Shown piece after piece: positions 17,047 to 24,681 of a stretch of DNA of 55,047 nucleotides. A program made the position numbers and the translations under genes. The notes beneath the pieces were generated by a model. It was not told where the DNA came from and made no database searches. It saw only the letters and a program-made list of their open reading frames with translations. Position 1 is the stretch's first letter; each line of letters opens with the position of its first letter. The DNA is from Allomuricauda sp. (GTDB taxonomy: Bacteria > Bacteroidota > Bacteroidia > Flavobacteriales > Flavobacteriaceae): contig CP051244.1 in NCBI GenBank assembly GCA_017795045.1, forward strand, positions 140,782-195,828. The letters run 5' to 3'.

Positions 17047-17696
17047 TGTGTTTTATAATTAAATCGTTTTTTGATGAATAGGTACATAAGATAGAAAGAA
17101 AATCCAAGGTACAGCAATCCCATAAGAAGATTGGTCACCTTGCTGTATTCGTTGTAATTGGTGAAAATATACTTCCCTGCCAGTACAAAAGCACCCAGTC
17201 CGATCAAGGTACCGATACCTATTCCCAATATATAGAAAGTATAATCCCTTCTGTTGGTTTCCAAAATACCCTTGTTTTCCAATACCTTGTTCCAGGTCAT
17301 CCAAAAGGGAATTTGCAAGGGATTCAAGGCACTGAGTAAAAACCCGAGGACAAAAGTGGACTTGAACCTGGGCAATAACCCAATTTTGGAGTCCACTTCG
17401 GCTATCCTTGTTGAATCCATAAAATGGGATATGGAGAGATACATCAGCAATAAAATTCCTAGTGGAAGAAGGTAATCCATGACTTTTCCGTTCAATTGCA
17501 ACTTTTCATTCCCGAACAAGGTCAATCGGACCACCACGAGCTCCACAAGTACAACGGCAATACAAAACCATAAGGCCGAGAGCAAGCCTTGGGAAGCAGC
17601 TATTTCAAAGGCTGTCAGATTCAGTGTTCCCAAGGGCAAAGCGCCCAAAAAACTGATGAGAAGACCGGAAAAAGCAACTTTTAAATAATGTATCAT
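17043..17696 (-). CDS. LysE-family exporter
   Basis: This 217-aa integral membrane protein has about six hydrophobic helices. The first contains the family-typical SGLLISFLGALPLGTLNLTAFEIAASQG, where Pro-Leu-Gly-Thr corresponds to the conserved P-G-P region of LysE/RhtB transporters. These export amino acids and related small metabolites. ATG 17696 (MIHYLKVAFSG) is preferred over an upstream start at 17729. It is the first gene of the overlapping LysE-DinB-NRDE-ATP-grasp operon, so the exported compound may be a product or waste of the downstream enzymes. Confidence 0.87.
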   Translation of the reverse strand: MIHYLKVAFSGLLISFLGALPLGTLNLTAFEIAASQGLLSALWFCIAVVLVELVVVRLTLFGNEKLQLNGKVMDYLLPLGILLLMYLSISHFMDSTRIAEVDSKIGLLPRFKSTFVLGFLLSALNPLQIPFWMTWNKVLENKGILETNRRDYTFYILGIGIGTLIGLGAFVLAGKYIFTNYNEYSKVTNLLMGLLYLGFSFYLMYLFIKKRFNYKTQ

Positions 17697-17803
17697 GCAG
17701 AAAAATGGGCCATGGGCTATAAAAAACAATACCCTAAAGTACTATTCTAGACCCAGTAAAAACAAATTACCTATCTAATTTAGACTACCTTATATCCAAA
17801 AAG

Positions 17804-18250
17804 TTACCGCTTCTTTATTTTTTCCCAGTTTTTATCCGCTTTGGTTTTTAATTGGTCCGGGGATTCCTTCTGCCAAAGTTTCAGGGTGTTCGTATTTCCT
17901 GAATTATAGAACAGATATAGTTTATTGTCCCTGATTTCGAACGTTTTGGGGTCAACATTCACTTTCTTTCCGGATACGGCCACGGCATAGGCACAATATC
18001 CTCCGTATTGGGGAAGATAATTATTGGGCATTGCCTTGAACTTGTCCAAATTTTCCTGGTTCTGGAACTTGAATTTTACACCATCATACTCCGTAGAGAA
18101 TTTCTTGAGTCCCTCTTTGGCCTTACCATCAAAATAAGCCACCACGTCATATCCATTGGCGGCATACCCTTTTTTAACGTTGTAATCCACAGACTGTGCC
18201 TGAAGAAAAGTTCCTATCATAAGGAACAGTACCACTGCTATTTTTTTCAT
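17804..18250 (-). CDS. Secreted YHS-domain protein
   Basis: The 148-aa protein starts with a signal peptide (MKKIAVVLFLMIGTFLQAQS). The YHS domain (about 30-120) is present: GYAANGYDVVAYFDG, KFSTEYDGVKFKFQNQENLDKFKAMPNNYLPQYGGYCAYAV. Bacteroidota proteins of this form are periplasmic and often assigned a metal- or copper-related role by homology to metal-binding YHS domains. The ATG at 18250 is preferred over an in-frame start at 18307, which would put 19 residues before the signal peptide. It appears to be monocistronic. Confidence 0.88.
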   Translation of the reverse strand: MKKIAVVLFLMIGTFLQAQSVDYNVKKGYAANGYDVVAYFDGKAKEGLKKFSTEYDGVKFKFQNQENLDKFKAMPNNYLPQYGGYCAYAVAVSGKKVNVDPKTFEIRDNKLYLFYNSGNTNTLKLWQKESPDQLKTKADKNWEKIKKR

Positions 18251-18378
18251 GTTGATTGTGTTGAAGGTTACAAAAATGTTGGTTCCCTTGTGTAAAGACC
18301 AACCCATTTGTTCTTCTTAGTCCACAGAAAAGGGACTTCCTTTCAGAAAAAAGAAAAATAGCGCTAAAAACCTACTTG

Positions 18379-19134
18379 CTAATAGGTATGGAGCAGTTCG
18401 TGCATCATTTTTTTAAATCCGTGGGAAAAGGCATCTGAGACCTGAAACTCATTGCCATCCTCCATGATCAATTTTATGGTGCTTTTATTATTCACCAATT
18501 CACTGATGCGATGGTAGTTTACAATGGCCGATTTATTGACCCTAATGAAAGTTTGGGGCAACAGGCTTTCCAACTTCTTTAAAGATATCCGCAAAAGTTT
18601 TTTATCCCGGTCCATGACAAAATTGGCATAGTACCCTTCTGCATAAATGTATTGAATGGAATTTCTGTTGAGAAAATAATTTTTTATGCCTTCAGGGACC
18701 ACGACGAGTTCTGTGCTAGACCATTTCAGCCCCTGCATGACATCCTTCACCTTATGGAACTCAGCTTTGTCATTGCCCACCACTCTTTCAATGGCCTCAT
18801 GGAAACGATCGGATTTAAACGGTTTCATCAGATAATCCAAAGCCCTAAGCTCAAATGCTTTTATGGCATAGTGGTCGTAGGCCGTTATGAATATGATTTT
18901 ACCTTTGAATGTATCCTCTCCCAAATTTTCAAGAACGTCAAATGCAGTGGCGTCCTTAAGTTGAATATCCAACAACAACAAGTCAGGTTTGGTTTCGGAA
19001 ATAATACGGATGGCATCCCCGGCGGTCATGGCAGTCCCCATCAATTCCAACAGGGGATGTTCGTTAACCATTTTAACGACCCTGCGCAATGCCGGGCCTT
19101 CATCGTCCACTACTGCCACTGAAAGCTTTTTCAT
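18379..19134 (-). CDS. LytTR-family response regulator (second pair)
   Basis: This 251-aa regulator has a receiver domain with VAVVDDEGPA, the phospho-acceptor in LLLLDIQLKD and FITAYDHYAIKAFELRALDYLMKPF. Its C-terminal LytTR DNA-binding domain (about 145-245) includes NSIQYIYAEGYYANFVMD and TFIRVNKSAIVNYHRI. It overlaps the kinase gene by 4 nt (ATGA), so the two are co-translated. The periodic repeats upstream of susC at 28103-28157 fit the binding style of this family, but the link is only a hypothesis. Confidence 0.93.
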   Translation of the reverse strand: MKKLSVAVVDDEGPALRRVVKMVNEHPLLELMGTAMTAGDAIRIISETKPDLLLLDIQLKDATAFDVLENLGEDTFKGKIIFITAYDHYAIKAFELRALDYLMKPFKSDRFHEAIERVVGNDKAEFHKVKDVMQGLKWSSTELVVVPEGIKNYFLNRNSIQYIYAEGYYANFVMDRDKKLLRISLKKLESLLPQTFIRVNKSAIVNYHRISELVNNKSTIKLIMEDGNEFQVSDAFSHGFKKMMHELLHTY

Positions 19135-20153
19135 CGTATCGGTATTTCGTTGATGACCCATCCATCCTCTTGGTACAATCTAAAGGATACACCATTGGGG
19201 TTATAGAGTTCCAATCGTTTTCTGACATTGGCCAGTCCATGACTTTCAATAACATTCGTTAGCTCCTGACCATTGTTTTTTACGATTATCATCCTATCTT
19301 TTGAGTTGATTTCCAATAGAATAGTGAGTTTTCCGGATTTCCCCTGAAATCCATGCTTGATCGCATTCTCCACTATGGGCTGAAGAATAAAGCTGGGGAC
19401 CAATAGTTTTGAGGCCCCATCATCCATGTGTATTGTGTACTCCAACTGATCTTCGAACCTTATTTTTTCTATGGACAAATACTTTCCAACGTTTTCCAGT
19501 TCCTCCTCCAAAGTGACCAACTTTTTAAAATCCGAATTCAGGGTAATTCTTAGAAAATCACTTAGGTTGATGAGCATTTCCTGTGCCTTTACCTTGTTCT
19601 CGTCTATAATGGAAACCACACTGTTGAGCGAATTGAAAAGAAAATGGGGCTGCAATTGGCTCCTTAAAAGTTGTAGCTTGGATATCCCCAACTTTATTTC
19701 AAGATCCTTTTTATGGGTAATTTCTTCCCGCAAATTATGTACGAACTCATAGGCATAGATAATCGCTATCTGAAAAAGGTAATTCTTCAGGGTATGATTA
19801 AAGTTAGACAATATGAATCCCGTGAAGGCGTCTCTAAAATCCTCAAATGACCTTGCTATGAAAAGGGCATAAACACAGACCACCAATAAAACATACCATA
19901 GAACATACACCACCCCGAACAAGGCCAATAAAACAAGCCGCTTTCTTACCTTGAACTTGGCACAATAATCAAACAATGGAATCAAGTACACAAAAAGCAA
20001 CAAAATTCCTATGACAAAGCTTCCCAGCGGAAAGACAAAAACTTCGGTCACCGTAATACTTTCGGGGTAAAGCACCCTCATCACGGTAAGTTGAATGAGG
20101 GTCAATACCCCTAAAAGACTCCATAATGCAATAATCCACTTGGTCCGGTTCAT
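19131..20153 (-). CDS. LytS/YehU-type membrane sensor histidine kinase (second pair)
   Basis: The 340-aa protein has four membrane helices in the first 150 residues and a linker helix. The His_kinase domain follows, with LRSQLQPHFLFNSLNSVVSII (phospho-acceptor His), an N-box (ILQPIVENAIKHGFQGKSG) and a G-box (SHGLANVRKRLELYNP). No separate extracytoplasmic sensor is visible. ATG 20153 (MNRTKWIIAL) is chosen over a TTG at 20210 because it begins just before the first membrane segment. It is the partner of the LytTR regulator that follows with a 4-nt overlap. Confidence 0.9.
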   Translation of the reverse strand: MNRTKWIIALWSLLGVLTLIQLTVMRVLYPESITVTEVFVFPLGSFVIGILLLFVYLIPLFDYCAKFKVRKRLVLLALFGVVYVLWYVLLVVCVYALFIARSFEDFRDAFTGFILSNFNHTLKNYLFQIAIIYAYEFVHNLREEITHKKDLEIKLGISKLQLLRSQLQPHFLFNSLNSVVSIIDENKVKAQEMLINLSDFLRITLNSDFKKLVTLEEELENVGKYLSIEKIRFEDQLEYTIHMDDGASKLLVPSFILQPIVENAIKHGFQGKSGKLTILLEINSKDRMIIVKNNGQELTNVIESHGLANVRKRLELYNPNGVSFRLYQEDGWVINEIPIR

Positions 20154-20287
20154 TTTGGGAAAAAATGAAACCCAATTTAGCTCTTTATGATGTGTTGTGC
20201 CCTTGAACAAGATGGTGTTGCTAACTTAAATCATGGAGGTTCATTGCAAGGTTTTCATGTTTTGTATCATACTTACCCTATTTCATA

Positions 20288-20848
20288 TCAATTGGGCAAG
20301 TACTCTTTTGGGATAGGGTTTTCCTCGGTTTCTTGGGCCCAAAAAATGTTCATGACCCACCAACGTTCACCGGTATACAATAACTGGATACTATTGATTC
20401 CCCTCATGAACGGTTCGGTTTCCGTTCTGCCATGAAATGTTTCGTACGTGCTAAACACATGGGCAATAGGCCCAAATTGTTCCGTAGTCCTATGGATTTC
20501 ATCTTCAAAAAACCCATTCGTCAACAACCAATCCCCCGAATTTGAAATATACTCTCCCGGGGTGAGGTAGCGCGCGCCCACTTGTCCCTCTGGGTTCTTT
20601 CCACTGGCCGCCATTTGTGCCCCTGGATAATAGAGGTACCGAAACAGTTCCCAGTCCCGTTCCTCTCCTTTTTCACCAGAAATTACGGAGTACAATGTGG
20701 CTATGGTACTATCCAAGGTTTTTACCTTTTCCCCATACTTCTTATCCAATGCAGCTTGTGCGCAGGTTGTGTTGGTCCATGCCATCAGAACCGTGGCCAA
20801 AACAAGTAGCTGGTTTTTCAACACAACCAGAATAGATTTCTTTTTCAT
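20288..20848 (-). CDS. Secreted NTF2/SnoaL-like protein
   Basis: The 186-aa protein has a long Sec signal peptide ending about TTCAQAA. The mature part looks like a cone-shaped NTF2/SnoaL fold: an N-terminal helix with AALDKKYGEKVKTLDSTIATLYSVISG, then RDWELFRYLYYPGAQM and strands such as AHVFSTYETFHG, GINSIQLLYTGERWWVMNIFWAQE. Members of this superfamily bind or isomerise small molecules; a specific substrate cannot be inferred. The DUF2911 gene lies 11 nt upstream on the same strand, so the two may form an operon. Confidence 0.8.
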   Translation of the reverse strand: MKKKSILVVLKNQLLVLATVLMAWTNTTCAQAALDKKYGEKVKTLDSTIATLYSVISGEKGEERDWELFRYLYYPGAQMAASGKNPEGQVGARYLTPGEYISNSGDWLLTNGFFEDEIHRTTEQFGPIAHVFSTYETFHGRTETEPFMRGINSIQLLYTGERWWVMNIFWAQETEENPIPKEYLPN

Positions 20849-20859
20849 GGATTGATTAT

Positions 20860-21969
20860 CTAGAAGGGTAGTCGATATGTACCCGATTGCACCTCACCTA
20901 TAATTTCTTGTACCCTTGGCTGAAATTGCTGTGGAGTTTCAGGTAAAACCGATTCCAATTCCTTTATGGCACGCTTGGGATCGTTCAAAAAATAGTGGCT
21001 TACCCCTTTATTGATTTTCAGAAACCAAGCCTCTGGATATTCCTTGATCTTGGAAGTGACAAAATCCAATGCCTTTTTTGGTTGATCCAACCGCAACATC
21101 AACATGGAGGTACTATTGGCTTCCATAGCATTGTCCACCATTCCAGAAACCTCATCCAAGACTGCAGACACCTCATCCGATCTACCCAATTGCTCCAAAA
21201 GCAATGCTTTGGTGGACATATTGGTCAGGTTTTTGTCTGCCGCAAAGCCATTAAATCCTCCATTAATGGACCTATTGGCCCACTGCAAGGCTTCGTCCAG
21301 ATTTGTATTGTGGTCCAAGCACCATCTTGCGGCATCATTCCAAGCCTGCCAATGATACGTATTGATTCCCCGGAGCTCGCTTCTAAAACTTTCTACCACG
21401 GTGGTTTCCAAATCCACGGACACTTTAAATGGAACACGCTTGTCCGCCCACTCCAATCCGATGGTCACCGAATTTGGCGTCCAATCCAAAAACTCATAAT
21501 CCAACTTTTCAGAAAATTCGCAGGCCTCCCCATTGACATTAACCGCTAGGGTAACATCATTTTCCCTATCCAGATAGTAACTTCCCCATTGGTTATGGTT
21601 ATGGGCAAATAGAAGTTCAAAATCATTCCCATCCGGAACAATATGAAACCCATAGGTTCCCGCTTTAAGGGACTGTCCCTCAATGAGTACATCCGTACTA
21701 AAACTGATCGTAGTGTTCATGTTGGCCCCTGCACGCCAAGCAATGGGTTGCCCTTTTTGGGGTATAATATTGGGATTGTTCCACACATCCCTACCATTTA
21801 CGGATGGACTGCTGTAGCTTATAGTAATATCCGTCACGGCCAATTGCTGCGTTTCGGTGACCCGGTTACTGGTCTGTGGTATTTTTAAGGTGTGGAATTG
21901 GGCAAACGCCCCCAAAGGTGCACTTAGTAACAGGGCACATACAAAAAGTCTTATCATTATGTTTCTCAT
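20860..21969 (-). CDS. DUF2911 protein with C-terminal helical repeats
   Basis: This 369-aa secreted protein has signal peptide MIRLFVCALLLSAPLGAFAQF. DUF2911 spans about residues 25-165 (ITISYSSPSVNGRDVWN, WRAGANMNTTISFSTDVLIEGQSLKAGTYGF, NQWGSYYL). A C-terminal half resembles TPR repeats (RWCLDHNTNLDEALQWANRSI, AWFLKINKGVSHYFLNDPKRAIKELESV). Function is unknown; these proteins are common periplasmic proteins in Bacteroidota. The start at 21969 gives MRNIMIRLF; the second Met at 21957 is equally possible. The AraC regulator is divergent across 117 nt. Confidence 0.87.
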   Translation of the reverse strand: MRNIMIRLFVCALLLSAPLGAFAQFHTLKIPQTSNRVTETQQLAVTDITISYSSPSVNGRDVWNNPNIIPQKGQPIAWRAGANMNTTISFSTDVLIEGQSLKAGTYGFHIVPDGNDFELLFAHNHNQWGSYYLDRENDVTLAVNVNGEACEFSEKLDYEFLDWTPNSVTIGLEWADKRVPFKVSVDLETTVVESFRSELRGINTYHWQAWNDAARWCLDHNTNLDEALQWANRSINGGFNGFAADKNLTNMSTKALLLEQLGRSDEVSAVLDEVSGMVDNAMEANSTSMLMLRLDQPKKALDFVTSKIKEYPEAWFLKINKGVSHYFLNDPKRAIKELESVLPETPQQFQPRVQEIIGEVQSGTYRLPF

Positions 21970-21999
21970 TTTCAACTTTATAATCGTTAACATTAATTG

Positions 22000-22039
22000 G
22001 CTTGCCATTAACCCATTGAATGGCTTATATTGTGCAAGC
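22000..22039. promoter_or_regulatory. Nested inverted repeats between divergent genes
   Basis: GCCATT/AATGGC (22004-22009 and 22019-22024) is nested inside GCTTG/CAAGC (22000-22004 and 22035-22039), between the divergent DUF2911 and AraC genes. It could be an operator. No protein is assigned. Confidence 0.25.
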
Positions 22040-22086
22040 TTAGTTCGATTTTGGGTTTTTTGATTCCTGATTTTCGAATTCCGAAG

Positions 22087-23133
22087 ATGTTTTTTATGAA
22101 AGATTTTCTTTTTTTGGCCTTCTTTTCAGGTATTGCCATAGCCTTGGGTTTCCTGATTTCCTTTTACCTCCTTTTTGTGCGAAACGAACAGCGTTTTAAA
22201 CTAAAGTTTTTGGGTTTTCTCTTTATGGCCCTTTCCCTCCGGATTGTAAAATCCATTTTGTTTTTTTCGGGAGAGATTCCCAATCTCGCCGTGGCCATTG
22301 GATATTTGGGCCTTTCCAGTATTGGTCCCCTTCTTTGGTTATACTTTAAGTATTTTGATGCCGATGCTCCAAAGCTGGCTTCCAAAGACCTGCTTCATTT
22401 TTTACCGGCACTGATAGGCACAGTCCATATTGCCCTAGCCAAGAACCCAGTGGCCAACATCTACTATCTCTATACCACTTACGGACTTTTCATCTATGTA
22501 TTGGCCGCTTGGCTAAAGTTTCGTCAATCTGGTGAAACCAAAGCCGTTTTCCATAAATGGAATTCTCTCTTAATACTGACCGTGGGATGTTTTGGGGGCA
22601 TCTTTCTTTTTCAATTTTATACCGATACCATGTTCAATTATGCCATGGGAGCCGTAGTTGCCGCGATCATGGTCTTTGTGCTTTTGGTCTTTCTCCTGAA
22701 CAATCCCGTGCTCTTTCCTTCAAAACGGAAAAGTATTTCTTTTGATTCTTCCCTGATCCATCACATCAAATCAGAGCTCAACACCCAAAAAATCTATCAG
22801 GAACCTTCACTTACCTTGGATAAGTTTGCAAAAAAATTAAATCGCCCTGCTTATCTGATTTCCAGAATCATCAAACAGGAATATGGGATGACCTTTCCTG
22901 AACTCATCAATTATTGTAGGATACAACAGGTGGCCACTTCCTTGTCCAACGGGAAGGGCAAAAATGTAAAAATTGAAACCCTCGCCTATGAAGCGGGTTT
23001 TAATACCCCTTCTACATTTTACACTGCCTTTAAAAAATTCACGGGAATGAATCCTACGGAGTTTCAAAAAAACCCGCCCAAGGTACAAGCAGAGGCGCTT
23101 TCCAACCCAAATCTGGCCTATTCAAAAAAATAG
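22087..23133 (+). CDS. Membrane-anchored AraC-family transcriptional regulator
   Basis: The 348-aa protein has about seven hydrophobic segments in its first 220 residues, then a cytosolic AraC helix-turn-helix pair (about 245-335). Recognisable parts are SLTLDKFAKKLNRPAYLISRIIKQEYGMTFPELINYCRIQQ and the second HTH signature TLAYEAGFNTPSTFYTAFKKFTGMNPTEF. The membrane half should sense a signal in or near the membrane. It faces the SusC/SusD locus tail to tail across a shared terminator, which suggests it controls that locus; AraC proteins bind direct repeats with about 21-bp spacing, as found upstream of that susC. ATG 22087 is preferred over a TTG at 22030; 22096 is also possible. Confidence 0.88.
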   Translation: MFFMKDFLFLAFFSGIAIALGFLISFYLLFVRNEQRFKLKFLGFLFMALSLRIVKSILFFSGEIPNLAVAIGYLGLSSIGPLLWLYFKYFDADAPKLASKDLLHFLPALIGTVHIALAKNPVANIYYLYTTYGLFIYVLAAWLKFRQSGETKAVFHKWNSLLILTVGCFGGIFLFQFYTDTMFNYAMGAVVAAIMVFVLLVFLLNNPVLFPSKRKSISFDSSLIHHIKSELNTQKIYQEPSLTLDKFAKKLNRPAYLISRIIKQEYGMTFPELINYCRIQQVATSLSNGKGKNVKIETLAYEAGFNTPSTFYTAFKKFTGMNPTEFQKNPPKVQAEALSNPNLAYSKK

Positions 23134-23149
23134 TCTTGCTTTTGGGAAC

Positions 23150-23183
23150 AAAGGGAACAATCCAAAACAGATTGCCCCCTTTT
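23150..23183. terminator. Bidirectional terminator between AraC and SusD genes
   Basis: A two-part stem (AAAGGG and CAATC pairing with GATTG and CCCTTT, small internal loop) ends in T-runs on both strands. It lies between the convergent stops at 23133 and 23218. Confidence 0.75.
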
Positions 23184-23217
23184 CATCAATCGAATCAAAA
23201 AAATGTCAACCAAATGA

Positions 23218-24669
23218 CTAATCTATATCCCAAAACAATTTGGTGGTCAATTGGTCACCTCCAATAGCGCTAGCAGCTGCTTCTCTATTGGCATTGTTTC
23301 GGTTCTGCTCATCTATGGGATAGGTAAGTCGTACTGGGATATCATCCAAGGTCAACTGCGGTGCCGCATTTAAGATGGGATAATCAAATCTGCGCCATTG
23401 CAACCAGCTTTCCTGGCCCCTGTTAAAAAGTGCTATCCACATCTGGGTCCCTATTTTTTGTTTGAAGTCCCCCGCAGCCGTGGCATAGGCTACTTCTGGA
23501 TTGGACAAATACGTATTGGCCTCTTCAGAAGTCAACCCCCAATACTCAAAAGAGGCATGAATGGCTTCGTTATAAAACTCCTCAGGGGTACCACCTATAC
23601 TATACCCTCTTGCCGAGGCATCGGCCAACAGGAATGACACTTCTGCATAATCCAATAGGTTCCCGGGAAGGTCTGGCTGTATAAAAGCTTCCCCAAAATG
23701 TGAAGTGGTATCAAAATCACCCCCTGCACCATACTCACCTCCCACATATTCCCCATCAATGGGATTGGAGAAAAATATATCCCTTCTTGGGTCATTGAGC
23801 CCATTAAGGGCATCCACAAAGGTATTGGCCATGAAATAGTCGCTCCTACCGCTCTGTACCAAATCATCCCATAACGGATTATTGGCGGGAGGGCTTGCAT
23901 AATAGGCCATAACCCCATTGTCTGCATTGGATTGGAACACGTTTGGTGCCGCTTCCTCTACCAAGCTTTTTGAAAGGGCCGGCTCAACATCGGCAAGCGT
24001 CATGGCCAACTTAAGCTTAAGGGAATTCCCAAACCGAAGCCACTTGTCAACATCGCCGGAATACATTAGATCTGCGGTCCCAAAGCTCTCAAAACCTGTA
24101 TCAAGGCTCGAAATGGCATTATCTATTCGGCTCAACAGGTCTTTATAGATCTCAAGGGCATCATCATAGGCCGGGGTCAGATTTTCCCCATCCAATGCTT
24201 GGCTATAGGGTATGTTTCCAAAAGTGTCTACCAATTGCCCTATGGTGTAGACTTCCAACAGTCCCAAAATCGCCAACCTATTGTCCCTGATCTTCAGTTC
24301 TGAAGAAGTGACATAGGAAGTAGAATTGTTCAACTCTTCCTTGGCCGCCTTAAAATCCGTGAGTACATCCCTGTACAAAGTCCTCCAATATACCCCCGGA
24401 ATGGTCCTGCTCTGAAAATTGTATTGACTTTGCTGGGTATAGATTGGTGATGACACATATTGTGTCAGGAACCTAAAAATATTTAAATTGATGTTGATGG
24501 ATGAATTTGCATCCACCAACTCCCGCTGGGCATTGGAAAAGAAAAGCTCATCCGGAACATTGGCTGTTGGGTTCTTGGGATCATTGTTGAGGTCGGACAA
24601 TTTTTCATCCTTGGTACAAGATGCCAAAATTGCAAATCCTATCAGGCCTGTAATTATATATTTCTTCAT
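23218..24669 (-). CDS. SusD/RagB-family nutrient-binding lipoprotein (locus 1)
   Basis: This 483-aa outer-membrane lipoprotein has lipobox LASC with Cys18, followed by TKDEKL, which resembles the K-(D/E)2 surface-export signal of Flavobacteriia. The body resembles the SusD-like_2 branch: FRFLTQYVSSPIYTQQSQY, GQLVDTFGNIPYSQAL, WLRFGNSLKLKLAMTLADVEP and a C-terminal GGDQLTTKLFWD typical of that branch. It should cap the SusC barrel and bind substrate at the cell surface. It begins 12 nt after the SusC stop. No glycosidase is attached to this pair, so the substrate is open; peptides or small glycans are both possible. Confidence 0.92.
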   Translation of the reverse strand: MKKYIITGLIGFAILASCTKDEKLSDLNNDPKNPTANVPDELFFSNAQRELVDANSSININLNIFRFLTQYVSSPIYTQQSQYNFQSRTIPGVYWRTLYRDVLTDFKAAKEELNNSTSYVTSSELKIRDNRLAILGLLEVYTIGQLVDTFGNIPYSQALDGENLTPAYDDALEIYKDLLSRIDNAISSLDTGFESFGTADLMYSGDVDKWLRFGNSLKLKLAMTLADVEPALSKSLVEEAAPNVFQSNADNGVMAYYASPPANNPLWDDLVQSGRSDYFMANTFVDALNGLNDPRRDIFFSNPIDGEYVGGEYGAGGDFDTTSHFGEAFIQPDLPGNLLDYAEVSFLLADASARGYSIGGTPEEFYNEAIHASFEYWGLTSEEANTYLSNPEVAYATAAGDFKQKIGTQMWIALFNRGQESWLQWRRFDYPILNAAPQLTLDDIPVRLTYPIDEQNRNNANREAAASAIGGDQLTTKLFWDID

Positions 24670-24681
24670 TGTGATATTGTC

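Noticed and set aside
20187..20435. Plus-strand frame between the kinase and NTF2-like genes
   Set aside because: It begins in the kinase leader and overlaps the NTF2-like gene on the other strand; composition is not coding-like.
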